Notes: generated by a model not told the origin, from the sequence alone. DNA of 64,000 nt from Streptomyces uncialis (GCF_036250755.1 NZ_CP109583.1:3782001-3846000); one strand, 5' to 3'. Counted from the first letter of the stretch, positions 1 through 8,407 are shown. Numbers and translations are program-made.

Positions 1-1
1 C

Positions 2-298
2 AGCCCATCCCGGCTGCTGCGCCGGATCGGCTCCTTCGCGGGGCGCGGGTTCGGCCTCGGTGTCGAGGACGAGACGCAGCGCGTCGAGCGTGCCGGCCGG
101 GCACTGGCCCACGGCGCCGCGACCGGCGCGTCCGGCGAGATCACAGCGGCCGTGTCCACCGGTCTGGCCCGCCCCGGCGGCCAGCAGGCCCCGGTGTCGA
201 AGGTACTCAACTACTACGCGGGCAACGCCAGTTCCTCTCTCTCGTCCGAGGAGGAGCTGTTCGCGGCTGCCTCGCGGGCAAGGATGGTCGGTTGGTAA
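2..298 (+). CDS. Phage tail tape measure protein, C-terminal end (partial)
   Basis: An open frame enters from the left edge and stops at TAA 296-298, leaving the last 98 residues. The visible part is Ala/Gly/Ser-rich and helical-looking and ends in ARMVGW. The call rests mainly on context: in siphoviruses the gene just before the distal tail protein is the tape measure protein, which sets tail length. The next gene begins at TTG 292, inside this gene's last codons, so the two are translationally coupled. The protein starts outside the window, so length and domains cannot be judged. Confidence 0.6.
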   Translation, partial: SPSRLLRRIGSFAGRGFGLGVEDETQRVERAGRALAHGAATGASGEITAAVSTGLARPGGQQAPVSKVLNYYAGNASSSLSSEEELFAAASRARMVGW

Positions 299-1137
299 CG
301 CTCTCACTCAACTCCCCCTCGGATTCGCTGGACCTGTCCGAGGGGGAGGCGGGCGGAGTGGGCTATCAGGCCCTTGCCGGGATCACCGGCATGGGTCTGC
401 CCCAGCTCTCCGCGCAGTGGCTCGAAGGCGCCGGGGACGGCGCGTCTTACCGGGGCCGCAGGGTTCTGCCCCGGGACATCGATATCCCCCTCGACATCGT
501 CGGCCGCGACCGGGCGCACCTCTCCGAGCTGGTGACCCGGCTGGTGCGCGTCCTGGCCGACGAGTGCACCCTCACGGTGACCGACAGCACCGGCACCCGC
601 TGGAGCACCCCCGTGCGATGGACCGGTGGAGGAGCGATCGACCCGGGCGCCGGGCAGCGGGACACCCAGACCGTCATCACGCTCCGCGCCCCCAGCCCGT
701 ACTTCCTGGCGGAGGCCGGGCAGACGGTCACCATCGGCGGCGCCACCGCCGCCCCGTTCCTTTCCGCGCTCGCTGCCATGCCGCTCGCCGCCTCGCAGGC
801 GATCGGCGACGTACAGCTCACCAACGATGGTGACGTGGCCGCCTACCCCGTGTTCCAGGTGTACGGGCCGGGCGACAACTTCAAGGCCATCGGGCCGGAC
901 GGCCAGGCCCTCCACTACACCGGGGCGATCACGTCGACCGGGAGCATCACCGTCGACATGGGCGCGGGCATCGTCCGTGACGGCTCCGGCGCCAACGTCT
1001 ACCGCTACCTCGCCACCGCCCCCCGGTTCTGGTCGGTCCCACCGGGGACTTCGACAGCCTCTGTCGCTCTGCTGAACACGACGGCCGCCTCGCGGATCGT
1101 CGTCTCCTGGCGTCCCCGGAAGTGGGTGGTCATCTAA
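292..1137 (+). CDS. Phage distal tail (Dit-like) protein
   Basis: This 281-residue protein has the size and layout of siphovirus distal tail proteins, which join the tail tube to the baseplate. The N-terminal half has the typical run GRRVLPRDIDIPLDI followed by a strand-rich segment around TPVRWTGG. The C-terminal half is a beta-sandwich-like domain (YPVFQVYGPG, near residues 180-190) ending in SWRPRKWVVI. The start is TTG 292, overlapping the stop of the upstream gene. Its stop TAA 1135-1137 shares one base with the next ATG. Position between tape measure and Gp37-like genes fits a Dit role. No catalytic motif is expected or seen. Confidence 0.75.
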   Translation: MVTLSLNSPSDSLDLSEGEAGGVGYQALAGITGMGLPQLSAQWLEGAGDGASYRGRRVLPRDIDIPLDIVGRDRAHLSELVTRLVRVLADECTLTVTDSTGTRWSTPVRWTGGGAIDPGAGQRDTQTVITLRAPSPYFLAEAGQTVTIGGATAAPFLSALAAMPLAASQAIGDVQLTNDGDVAAYPVFQVYGPGDNFKAIGPDGQALHYTGAITSTGSITVDMGAGIVRDGSGANVYRYLATAPRFWSVPPGTSTASVALLNTTAASRIVVSWRPRKWVVI

Positions 1138-3335
1138 TGAAGCAGGATGACCTCCTGGTCGAGGTGCGCGACAAGTCTCTGTCGCGCGTCGGGACCATCC
1201 CCGCGGATCTCCTGCTGCTCGAAGCGGAGAACATCCACAACAACGTCGGCACCTGGAAACTCCAGCTCGGCGCCGATCACCCCCTGGCCGACGTGCTGTC
1301 GACGCCCGGCGCGGGCCTGATCGTCACCGGCCCGACGGACGTGCTGTTCTCCGGACCGGTCACCCGCACCGAGAGCGCCGTCACCGCGACCGACCCGCTC
1401 GGCACCCTGACGGTTGAGGGCGTGGACGACACGGTGATCCTGGCCGACATGCTCGCCTGGCCCCAGCCGTCCAACGGCGACGCGGCCACGCAGACGGTCG
1501 GAACCGACGACAAGACGGACGCGGCCGAGACGCTGATGCACTACTACGTCTCGGCGAACTGCGGCCCCAACGCCCCGGCCGCCAGGCGCCGGGCCGGTCT
1601 GACCCTGGGGACCAACGGCAAGCGCGGCGGCATCGTCTCCAAGAGCCCGCGCTTCCAGCCGCTCGGCGAGCTGTGCAAGGAACTGGCCGAACCGAACAAC
1701 CTCGGCTTCCGGATCGTCCAGCGGGGGCCGCAGCTCGTGTTCGAGACGTACGCGGTCGCCGACCGCACGAAGGACACCCGGCTCGGCGTCGTGAACAACA
1801 CCCTCGCAGGACAGCGGACCTCCACCTCCACTCCGCAGAAGACGCGGGTGATCGTCGGTGGCGACGGAGACGGCTCTCACCGCGTCGTCGTCCCCGTCGA
1901 CAACCCGGGCTCCATCGCCTCCGAGGCCGACTGGGGCCGCCGCATCGAGCGGTTCATCGACGAGCGCTCCTCCAAGGACACCGCCGAACTCACCCAGAAG
2001 GGCACCGAGGCCCTCGCCGACGGGGGCGCCACCCTGAGATCGGCGCAGGCCGTACCCATGGAGGACTCCGCGCTGACCTTCGGGAAGGACTGGGGTCTCG
2101 GGGACCGGGTGACGGTCATTGTCGGCGGCACCGAGATGGCAGCCGTCGTCACGGGCATGGTCCTGAAGGTCACCGAGGACGGATACCGGCTCGGCGCGGC
2201 CCTGGGGGACCCGGCGCCGCTGTCGGCCGACGCGGCAGCCGCCTCCGCTCACACGGGGCTGGAGTCGCGGGTCTCCTCGCTGGAGCGGACGGCGGAGGCC
2301 ACTCCGCCCGGTCCGCGCGTGATCAGTCCGTCGTACACGGGCATCACCCAGGCCACTCCGCCCAGCGGCTACCCCCAGGGTGAGACCGTCCAGTTCTACT
2401 TGAGCGCGGAGGCGTCCACGGTCGGCGGATGGGACTTCGCCGGCAAGTGGGGCATCGTCGAGACCCAGGTGTGGGCAGGCGGCGACGCTCTCCAGACCTG
2501 GCGCCGCGTCCACTCCGGCAGCACGTCGCACGAAGTGTGGGTACGCGGTGGCCAAGCCTCCGGCTGGTCGCCCTGGCGGCAGACCGCCTTCGAGCACACG
2601 CTGACCCCGACATCCGTCACGCAGTCGTCCTTGCCGTCCGCGTACCCCTTCGGCACATCGACCCTCGTGCTGGAGTCCGCCGAAGCAGCGGCCGGGGGCT
2701 GGGCCTTCGGCACCGGCAGCCGGTACGGCGTCCTGCGCACCATCCGGCCCGCGAGCGCGACCTACGCCCACCAGACCTGGCTACGGCTCAGCCCCACCGT
2801 CACCGAGGAGTGGACCCGTTCCGGGAGCAGCGCCTCCGGCTGGACCGCGTGGCGCACCTCGGCCCACAACGAGAAGTCGGCCAAGGGCGTCGTCGCCATG
2901 CAGGAACTCGGTACCACCCCGTATGTCGGGGACTCCGCGACCGTCGTCTATACCCAGCAGTTCACCGCAGAGGCGGGCCGCTGCTACAAGGTCGCGCTCC
3001 GGGTCGCGTCCGTCGACACCGACGGCACCGGAGACCACGCCACGCTCCGGTACGCCAAGCAGACTGCCTACACGACTGTCCGATGGGCGTCCGGCACCTC
3101 CGTGACCACCAACAGCCGGATGGTCGGCGACTTCTACAGCACGACCTTCGACGACGACTCGCTCACGTCCACAGGTCTCGACATGGCCTGCTACATCAAC
3201 AACCCCCCGCCCGGCCCCGTGACCATCGGAGTCACCCTCTACGCGCGCCGCCCGGCAGCCACCTACGGGCAGGTCCGTTTCCTACCGGGCGGCCTCTCCA
3301 CCCTGGTCGTCGAGGACGCGGGCGCAGCCCTCTAA
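1137..3335 (+). CDS. Siphovirus Gp37-like baseplate/tail protein with knob repeats
   Basis: The true start is ATG 1137 in the TAATG overlap with the upstream gene, giving 732 residues (MKQDDLLVEV). Residues 1 to about 380 resemble the siphovirus ReqiPepy6 Gp37-like family, a baseplate-hub protein of actinophages: an early LLVEVRDKSLSRVG segment, FSGPVTR and a GDRVTVIVGG strand. After a linker there are two pyocin-knob-like repeats (GGWDFAGKWGIVET and GGWAFGTGSRYGVL, each followed by W.R and SGW..WR), a module common in tail fibres and often linked to receptor contact. The C-terminal 180 residues look like another beta domain. It probably forms the tail tip with its neighbours. Hub versus fibre assignment is inferred. 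Confidence 0.75.
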   Translation: MKQDDLLVEVRDKSLSRVGTIPADLLLLEAENIHNNVGTWKLQLGADHPLADVLSTPGAGLIVTGPTDVLFSGPVTRTESAVTATDPLGTLTVEGVDDTVILADMLAWPQPSNGDAATQTVGTDDKTDAAETLMHYYVSANCGPNAPAARRRAGLTLGTNGKRGGIVSKSPRFQPLGELCKELAEPNNLGFRIVQRGPQLVFETYAVADRTKDTRLGVVNNTLAGQRTSTSTPQKTRVIVGGDGDGSHRVVVPVDNPGSIASEADWGRRIERFIDERSSKDTAELTQKGTEALADGGATLRSAQAVPMEDSALTFGKDWGLGDRVTVIVGGTEMAAVVTGMVLKVTEDGYRLGAALGDPAPLSADAAAASAHTGLESRVSSLERTAEATPPGPRVISPSYTGITQATPPSGYPQGETVQFYLSAEASTVGGWDFAGKWGIVETQVWAGGDALQTWRRVHSGSTSHEVWVRGGQASGWSPWRQTAFEHTLTPTSVTQSSLPSAYPFGTSTLVLESAEAAAGGWAFGTGSRYGVLRTIRPASATYAHQTWLRLSPTVTEEWTRSGSSASGWTAWRTSAHNEKSAKGVVAMQELGTTPYVGDSATVVYTQQFTAEAGRCYKVALRVASVDTDGTGDHATLRYAKQTAYTTVRWASGTSVTTNSRMVGDFYSTTFDDDSLTSTGLDMACYINNPPPGPVTIGVTLYARRPAATYGQVRFLPGGLSTLVVEDAGAAL

Positions 3336-3346
3336 GGAGCCCCTCT

Positions 3347-4660
3347 TTGGCGATCACCGCCTACCCCTTCGACGGCCAGGCCGTCACCGAGACCGAGTTC
3401 AGCCGGTTGTTCCGGGAGTTCCAGGACTCCGGCGTAGTCGCCTCAGCCGACTCGGCCGGATTCCAGGTCGCCCCCGGTAGCGGGCTCGCGGTCACCGTCC
3501 AGTCCGGTACCGCCATCCTGCGCGGGCACATGGTGCACTCGACGGCGACCGAGACCCTCCCCGTCCCGGCGGCCGGCACCTCCAGCCGCGTCGACCGGGT
3601 CGTTCTGCGGCTCGACCCCGCCGCCAACTCGATCGGCCTCGCCGTGAAGACGGGTACGGCCGGGACATCGGCCCCGCCGTCCCTGACCCAGACCGACACC
3701 GCCGTCTTCGAGCTGCCGCTCGCCCAGTTCACCGTCGCCGCGAACGCCACCACGATCAGCGCCGGGGACATCGTCTCGACCCGTCCCGTCGTGGGACACC
3801 GGATCGGTACATGGACGACCGCGACCCGCCCGACCGGACCCCGCCGGGGACGCCTCGGCCTGAACACGGACAGCTCGACCTGGGAGTTCTGGACCGGCAC
3901 CGCGTGGTCGCCGCTCGTCTCCACGGTCGACTGGGCCAGCCTCACCGGCAAGCCGAACAGTTTCGTCCCCACCGCCCATACACACAGGTGGGCGGACATC
4001 AGCGATGCCCCGTCGAGTCTTCCTCCCGCCGCGCACACCCACAGCTGGACCCAGGTCACCGGCAAGCCGTCGTCCTTTCCCCCGTCTTCGCACGGGCACG
4101 ACTGGGACAACATCACCGGCCGTCCCTCCACTTTCGCCCCTTCCTCCCATGCGCACTCGTGGTCCAGCATCACCGGCAGGCCCGGCAGCTTTCCCCCGTC
4201 CTCGCACTCGCACGGCTCGTATCTGGAGTCCGGGGACACGATCGCGTGGGCCAACGGAACGAAGCGCGTTCACAACGACAGCGTGAGCGGCTCCGGGACG
4301 TATTACGCCGTCTGGGTCCAGGGGGACGGGACCTTCGCCCGCAACGTCAGCTCGCGAAAGTTCAAGCAGAACATCAGGGACTACGAGATCAGTCCCGACG
4401 CGGTTCTGTCCCTTCGTCCCGTGATCTACGACCGGAAGGACCAGACGGCCGAGGACGGCACGGTCGCCAAGGGCCGCGAGGGCGAGGTGGGACTCATCGC
4501 CGAGGAGGTCGAGACACATCTCCCCTGGCTCATCAACTACCTGGACGGGGAGGTCGACGGCCTGCGGTACGACCTCCTGTCTGTCGCCCTCGTGTCCGTC
4601 GTGAAGGCCCAGGAGGCCCGCATCGCGGCACTGGAGGCCCGCATCGGGGAGTCGTCCTGA
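3347..4660 (+). CDS. Phage tail fibre with C-terminal intramolecular chaperone (peptidase S74-like)
   Basis: The start is taken as TTG 3347 after TAAGGAG, giving 437 residues (MAITAYPFDGQ). Residues 1 to about 160 form an N-terminal attachment domain. Residues about 190-290 contain four to five repeats of W-x-x-I/V-T-G-K/R-P followed by PSSHxH, a common phage tail-fibre repeat. The last 110 residues match the S74 intramolecular chaperone family: SSRKFKQNIRDYE, LSLRPVIYDR and GLIAEEVE, ending in a coiled coil (ALVSVVKAQEARIAALEARI). In this family the domain drives trimerisation and then cuts itself off just before the SRKFKQNI serine. This is the likely receptor-binding fibre. Confidence 0.85.
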   Translation: MAITAYPFDGQAVTETEFSRLFREFQDSGVVASADSAGFQVAPGSGLAVTVQSGTAILRGHMVHSTATETLPVPAAGTSSRVDRVVLRLDPAANSIGLAVKTGTAGTSAPPSLTQTDTAVFELPLAQFTVAANATTISAGDIVSTRPVVGHRIGTWTTATRPTGPRRGRLGLNTDSSTWEFWTGTAWSPLVSTVDWASLTGKPNSFVPTAHTHRWADISDAPSSLPPAAHTHSWTQVTGKPSSFPPSSHGHDWDNITGRPSTFAPSSHAHSWSSITGRPGSFPPSSHSHGSYLESGDTIAWANGTKRVHNDSVSGSGTYYAVWVQGDGTFARNVSSRKFKQNIRDYEISPDAVLSLRPVIYDRKDQTAEDGTVAKGREGEVGLIAEEVETHLPWLINYLDGEVDGLRYDLLSVALVSVVKAQEARIAALEARIGESS

Positions 4661-4986
4661 CCCTCGACCCCACCGTGCAGGTCGCCCTCGTCTCTGCCGG
4701 AGGAGTCGTCACCGCCGCACTCGTCGGCGTTCTCGTCGAGCTGGTGCGCCGCCAGGGCGCCGCCCTCGGCGAAGTCCGCGACCAGGTCTCCAACGACCAC
4801 TCCAGCAACCTGCGGGACGACCTCGACCGCGTGATCGCCGGACTCGACCAAGTCCTCGAAGGCCAGGCCGAACACGGCCGGGACATCCGGCACCTGCGTA
4901 CCGAGGTGGCCCACGAACGCGCCGAGCGGCTCGCGGTCGCCGAACGTCTCGACCAACACCTGACTTCTGTCCCACGGGACATCTAA
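4657..4986 (+). CDS. Phage membrane protein with coiled coil (DUF2746-like), near lysis genes
   Basis: About 109 residues. One membrane segment (VALVSAGGVVTAALVGVLVELV, split here as residues 8-28) is followed by a charged, heptad-rich tail (VRDQVSNDHSSNLRDDLDRVIAGLDQVL). This matches the layout of small DUF2746-type actinophage proteins and of some holin accessory proteins. Start choice is unusual. No ATG exists, and the best Shine-Dalgarno (cGGGGAGt at 4645-4651) sits five bases before CTG 4657, whose CTGA overlaps the TGA stop of the tail-fibre gene. The alternative GTG 4675 has no visible ribosome site. It lies between fibre and endolysin, so a lysis role is possible but unproven. Confidence 0.55.
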   Translation: MTLDPTVQVALVSAGGVVTAALVGVLVELVRRQGAALGEVRDQVSNDHSSNLRDDLDRVIAGLDQVLEGQAEHGRDIRHLRTEVAHERAERLAVAERLDQHLTSVPRDI

Positions 4987-5005
4987 CCCCCGCCCCACCC
5001 CGCCA

Positions 5006-5033
5006 GGCCCCCGGATGCCCCGGGGGCCTTCTT
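5006..5033 (+). terminator. Rho-independent-like terminator after tail operon
   Basis: A hairpin with stem GGCCCCCGG/CCGGGGGCC and a short loop is followed by TTCTTC. It lies 20 bases after the stop of the membrane-protein gene and just before the endolysin, so it may attenuate transcription between the tail and lysis genes. Confidence 0.6.
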
Positions 5034-5050
5034 CATGCCCGGAGGCACCC

Positions 5051-5836
5051 CTGACCATCAGCATCACGTCCCGAAAGACCTGGGGCGCAAAGCCCTGGAC
5101 CAGCACCCCCGGCTCTGTCCCGCTCCAGGAACGACGCGAGTTCTTCATCCACTACGACGGCGCCCACTCCGTGGGCCGGACCGGACCGTCGGTGCCGAAG
5201 GCCATCGAGCGTGCCCACCTCGCCCAGAAGTGGTCCGGCATCGGCTACAACTTCGTGATCGACCAGAACGGGACCATTTACGAGGGGCGCGGCTGGGGCC
5301 ATCAGGGCGCACACTGCCCCGGTCACAACCGGACCGGGATTGGTGTCCAGATCGCGATCGGAGGTGACCAGAAGCCGTCCGACGCGGCTCTCCGCTCGGC
5401 GCGGACCCTGTACGACGAGGCGTGCCGGCGCACCGGCCGGACCCTCGCCAAGCGCGGCCACAAGGACGGCATCCCCACGCTCTGCCCCGGCGGCCCCCTC
5501 TACGCCTGGGTCAAGGCCGGAATGCCCGCCCCGGGCGGAACGGTGAAGCCGAAGCCACCCGCCCCGAAGCCCTCCTCGAAGATCGTCGCTCTCCACAGCG
5601 GCGTACGGCCCGGGGCCCGGCACGCCCAGGTCCGCGACCTTCAACAGCTCCTCATCAAGACCGGCCACGGGCCGATCAAGGGCGCCGTCACCGACCTGTA
5701 CGGCCCGGAGACCCAGCGTGCCGTCGCCCGCTGGCACGACCGAAACCCGAAGCACCGCTCGGCTGGCGTGGCCCACGACCCGCGGATCGGGCCGAAGGGC
5801 TTCGCCGCCCTCCAGAAGCAGGCGGGACGCCGATGA
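5051..5836 (+). CDS. Endolysin: N-acetylmuramoyl-L-alanine amidase with C-terminal peptidoglycan-binding domain
   Basis: About 261 residues. Residues 1-165 form an amidase_2/PGRP domain that cleaves the amide between muramic acid and the stem peptide. The zinc ligand histidine lies in FIHYDGAHS, the core is IGYNFVIDQNGTIYEGRGW, and the second His/Cys ligand region is KRGHKDGIPTLCPG. A Pro-rich linker (VKPKPPAPKPSSK) leads to a peptidoglycan-binding domain 1-like repeat (VRDLQQLLIKTGH, YGPETQRAVARWH). No signal peptide is seen, fitting holin-dependent release. The only ATG upstream (5015) sits inside the terminator stem, while GGAGG at 5041-5045 lies five bases before CTG 5051, so a CTG start is likely. 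The stop overlaps the next gene by ATGA. Confidence 0.88.
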   Translation: MTISITSRKTWGAKPWTSTPGSVPLQERREFFIHYDGAHSVGRTGPSVPKAIERAHLAQKWSGIGYNFVIDQNGTIYEGRGWGHQGAHCPGHNRTGIGVQIAIGGDQKPSDAALRSARTLYDEACRRTGRTLAKRGHKDGIPTLCPGGPLYAWVKAGMPAPGGTVKPKPPAPKPSSKIVALHSGVRPGARHAQVRDLQQLLIKTGHGPIKGAVTDLYGPETQRAVARWHDRNPKHRSAGVAHDPRIGPKGFAALQKQAGRR

Positions 5837-6042
5837 GTAAGCTGCGCGGTCCGATGGCCGCTCTCGTAGCCTCCTTGCCTGTCCGCTACCGCTCTCGCGT
5901 CGGAGCGGCTCTCGCCGCTCTCGGCGTGCTCGTCAGCGTCGCCGCCATCGTGTACGCAGACTCTCCGGAGGTGGCTGTCATCATTCAGCTCCTTACCGCC
6001 CTCGGTGTCGTGGCGCCGGACGAGAGCGAGCCCCAGGGGTAG
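5833..6042 (+). CDS. Putative holin
   Basis: A 69-residue protein with a basic N-terminus, a first membrane helix (VGAALAALGVLVSVAAIVYA), a short turn, a second helix (VAVIIQLLTALGVVA) and an acidic tail (PDESEPQG). Size, two-helix topology and the ATGA overlap with the amidase gene fit a class II-type holin that forms lesions for endolysin exit. The family is not recognised by sequence, so the call depends on topology and position. Confidence 0.65.
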   Translation: MSKLRGPMAALVASLPVRYRSRVGAALAALGVLVSVAAIVYADSPEVAVIIQLLTALGVVAPDESEPQG

Positions 6043-6051
6043 AACCCTCAA

Positions 6052-6092
6052 AGCCCCCGCAGACCAGTCAACGGTCGGCGGGGGCTCTTCTT
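6052..6092. terminator. Terminator between convergent lysis and leftward genes
   Basis: Perfect 9-bp stem AGCCCCCGC/GCGGGGGCT (6052-6060 and 6078-6086) with a 17-base loop, followed by CTTCTTCT. It sits 10 bases after the holin stop and 12 bases from the end of a convergent gene, so it may serve both strands. Confidence 0.7.
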
Positions 6093-6097
6093 CTGTT

Positions 6098-6556
6098 TCA
6101 GTCGTCCGACGGCGCGGTCCCCTTCTTCATGGCCTCGATTTCCTCCAGGGTCATGACCGGGGCCCCGCCCGGCCCACGACGGCTCCCTCTCCGGCTTGCG
6201 TTGGCTGCCGTCTTCTTCGCGGCGGCCTTCCGTGGAGAGGTCTTCTCGGCCGCTGTCTTGCTGACTGCGGCCTTCCTCGCGGCGGCCTTCTTCGGGGCGG
6301 CGGGTGCTGGCTCTTCGTCATCGGCCGACGCTCCCTCCGTGTCGGTGATGTCAGGCTGGTCGTCTGGCAGCGCCGAGAGCGCAGCCTCCGAGATACGGAG
6401 GCCGAACACCGCCACGATGGGCTCGGCGTCCTGTGCGCAGAGGTCCCGCCGTACTGGTGGACTGTCTCCGACTGTGATCGTGTACCGGTAGGCGGGAGCA
6501 TCGCGCCGTTCGCAGACGTCGCAGATGATCAGGGTCGTGGTCACTTCGATTTCCAC
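6098..6556 (-). CDS. Phage protein with Cys-pair head and Lys/Ala-rich histone-like tail
   Basis: 152 residues in three parts. Residues 1-45 have a compact beta-like head with a CDVCE pair and a later Cys (RRDLCAQD), which could bind metal. Residues 50-85 are acidic. Residues 86-130 are a Lys/Ala-rich tail with repeats such as KKAAARKAAVSKTAAEK and RKAAAKKTAA, like histone H1 or the tails of actinobacterial HupS/Lsr2-type proteins. The composition suggests DNA binding by the tail and perhaps dimer or metal binding by the head. No named family is assigned. It is the last gene of the leftward block. Confidence 0.55.
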   Translation of the reverse strand: MEIEVTTTLIICDVCERRDAPAYRYTITVGDSPPVRRDLCAQDAEPIVAVFGLRISEAALSALPDDQPDITDTEGASADDEEPAPAAPKKAAARKAAVSKTAAEKTSPRKAAAKKTAANASRRGSRRGPGGAPVMTLEEIEAMKKGTAPSDD

Positions 6557-6620
6557 TCGTGATGTCTCCTCGCCGTACGGATCGGGTCTGGATTGTCCCG
6601 TACGGCGAGGGGGCGTGCGG

Positions 6621-7304
6621 TCAGGCTGCCTTGTTGAGCTTTGTCAGGTATCGGGAGCCTTGGCGGCGGTCTCGGCCCATGAACTTCGCGAGGGCGGGGC
6701 CGGTGACCTTCTCCCCGGCCTCTGCGATGGCCTCGGCAGCCGCACGTAGTTCGTCAAGGCTCGGTCCGGGGCGGCCGGGGCGCCTCTTTCGTGCCCGCGT
6801 CACCTCGTCGGCTTCGCACTCGCCATCCAAGGTGGGCTGCACCGGCGCTTCGCCTGTCTCGTGGCTCTGGTCCTCCTGCTCTTCTGGTTCCTGGGGACGT
6901 GCGTCCCCCGGCACCCGGGCGCGGATGATCATGTGAGCGACATGGCCCGCGACTATGCCCGGAACGGTGGAGACTGCGGCCGTCAACGTCATGGACGAGT
7001 ACATGTACCCAGCGGCTATCCAGTGGGCGACGATCTGCCCGACAACGACCATGGACAGGGCGCCTACCGCGCCCGCGACGGCGGTGCTGTGGCCCTTCTC
7101 GCCCTTCTTCCGGGTCTCGACGAACCAGACTGCGAAGCAGGCGTAGACGCTCATGCAGGCCGGCATTCCGGCAGCGGTCAGAGGCCCCCATCCGGCGGCG
7201 CGAGCGAGTTGGTACTCACCTGGCGCGGACATAGCGAGAGCGATAACGAGTACAAAGCGACCCACGGCGGGGGCGTAGCGGGGCAGGCGAGTACGTTCGG
7301 GCAT
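6621..7304 (-). CDS. Four-helix membrane protein with cytoplasmic helix-turn-helix-like tail (DUF2637-like)
   Basis: 227 residues. Four hydrophobic helices occupy roughly residues 12-32, 40-62, 75-97 and 105-125 (for example FVLVIALAMSAPG and VAGAVGALSMVVVGQIVAHW). The C-terminal 100 residues are polar: an acidic linker (PQEPEEQEDQSHE), a basic patch (RARKRRPGRPG) and a helical end (ALAKFMGRDRRQGSRYLTKL) that looks like a small winged-helix DNA-binding unit. This architecture resembles DUF2637/Spd-type membrane proteins of Streptomyces plasmids and phages. A membrane-tethered DNA-binding role is an inference. It lies in the leftward block behind the winged-helix gene. Confidence 0.55.
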   Translation of the reverse strand: MPERTRLPRYAPAVGRFVLVIALAMSAPGEYQLARAAGWGPLTAAGMPACMSVYACFAVWFVETRKKGEKGHSTAVAGAVGALSMVVVGQIVAHWIAAGYMYSSMTLTAAVSTVPGIVAGHVAHMIIRARVPGDARPQEPEEQEDQSHETGEAPVQPTLDGECEADEVTRARKRRPGRPGPSLDELRAAAEAIAEAGEKVTGPALAKFMGRDRRQGSRYLTKLNKAA

Positions 7305-7345
7305 GGCGCTGGTCCTGTCGAGCTGCGGGGCGTGCGGGGGGAGGC

Positions 7346-8227
7346 TCAGGCGCGTGCGGTCAGCGCTCGGCGGGCGCGGATGGACGCGACGAGTTGCGCC
7401 CCGGCTCCGGTGAGGTCGGCGGCGGAGCCCGGTGTGGGCGTCGGCTCAGGGGTGGGGGCGAGTCCGGCGCAGGCCGCACAGATGCCCTGGTCCTGGTTTG
7501 CGGGGAGGGGTCGACCGCAGTCACCTGCGCAATCGGCGTAGCTCTGCCACTGGCGGCGAGGGTCGGGCAGTTTTCTGTGCAGCCGGTCGCCGACGAGCCG
7601 TGCCGCGGAGTACACGCGGGTGGGAAGGCCCTGGCAGAGGGCGTCCGTCAGCTCCGCAACGGTGGCACCACGGCGCAGCCACTCAGCCGCAAAGGGTGCG
7701 AGGGCGGTCACCTGCTTGCCTGAGAGGCGGAGTCGGCTGTCGACCGCCGCGAGACGGGCGAGGAGTCGGGACGCCTGGGTCAGGTGCTCGTCTCCGCCCT
7801 CCCTCGGAGGGGAGGCGGGAGGGGTCTTGTCCTCGTTCTTTCCGGAGTTCTTGTCGACCGAAGGGAGCGTTCCTGCGGCCTGGGTTCCCGGATCACCGGT
7901 TCCCGGCTGGTGGTCGGATGCGGCGACGCGGACCTGCGGGGTGTCGGTCACGAAAGTCTCGGTGCGCAGACGGCCATGGTCATCCCGTCGGGTGCGCCGG
8001 ACGTAGTAACCGGCCGCGATCAGCTCGTCCACGGCGGACTGCACTCCGCGTCGGCCAACGCGAGGGTGTCGGTCGGCCAGCTTGCGGACATCGATGTCAG
8101 CACCGTCCGGAAGGCTCAGCAGGTAGACCAGGATGCCCCGGGCGGTGAAGGACAGTCGGGAGTCGCGAAGCACGTCGTTTCCCAGGACCGTGAAGGATGC
8201 ACGCCTGGGGGTACGCTTGATACGCAC
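7346..8227 (-). CDS. Winged-helix DNA-binding protein (replication-initiator/replisome-organiser-like) with zinc-finger-like motif
   Basis: 293 residues. The N-terminal 100 residues match the helix-turn-helix domain found in phage and plasmid replication proteins: FTVLGNDVLRDSRLSFTARGILVYLLSLPDG (split motif), then KLADRHPRVGRRGVQSAVDELIAAGYYVRR. A Pro/Gly linker (about 105-150) precedes a helical middle domain, and near residue 240 there is a CAGDCGRP ... CAAC zinc-ribbon-like motif. The first gene of the leftward block, it faces the rightward early genes across a region with two copies of the phage operator motif, so it may be under repressor control. A role in replication or in switching early transcription is inferred. 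Confidence 0.65.
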   Translation of the reverse strand: MRIKRTPRRASFTVLGNDVLRDSRLSFTARGILVYLLSLPDGADIDVRKLADRHPRVGRRGVQSAVDELIAAGYYVRRTRRDDHGRLRTETFVTDTPQVRVAASDHQPGTGDPGTQAAGTLPSVDKNSGKNEDKTPPASPPREGGDEHLTQASRLLARLAAVDSRLRLSGKQVTALAPFAAEWLRRGATVAELTDALCQGLPTRVYSAARLVGDRLHRKLPDPRRQWQSYADCAGDCGRPLPANQDQGICAACAGLAPTPEPTPTPGSAADLTGAGAQLVASIRARRALTARA

Positions 8228-8363
8228 TGGGAGGTCTCATCTCCTACGTGTGGTGACCGGCCAGCGTTCCAGCGCAGGTCGGTCGGGGCCCCGGGTAGGC
8301 GTTTCCAGCGCTTCCGGGGCCTGCTCTGTTTCTCGCAGCGTGTTGTGCCGCTGACGATCTTGT

Positions 8364-8380
8364 GAGGTTACAGCTTGACA
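8364..8380 (-). promoter_or_regulatory. Phage operator motif copy A (contains TTGACA)
   Basis: Reads TGTCAAGCTGTAACCTC on the minus strand and matches the shared 17-bp motif at most positions. On the plus strand its end is TTGACA (8375-8380), a perfect -35 hexamer pointing toward the candidate repressor gene. A good -10 was not found at the right distance. Confidence 0.55.
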
Positions 8381-8407
8381 CAGCCGTCAACTTTGCGCAA
8401 CCATGAG

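Noticed and set aside
8385..8400. Ninth operator copy next to copy A
   Set aside because: CGTCAACTTTGCGCAA shares only the first half with the motif. It was too weak to count.
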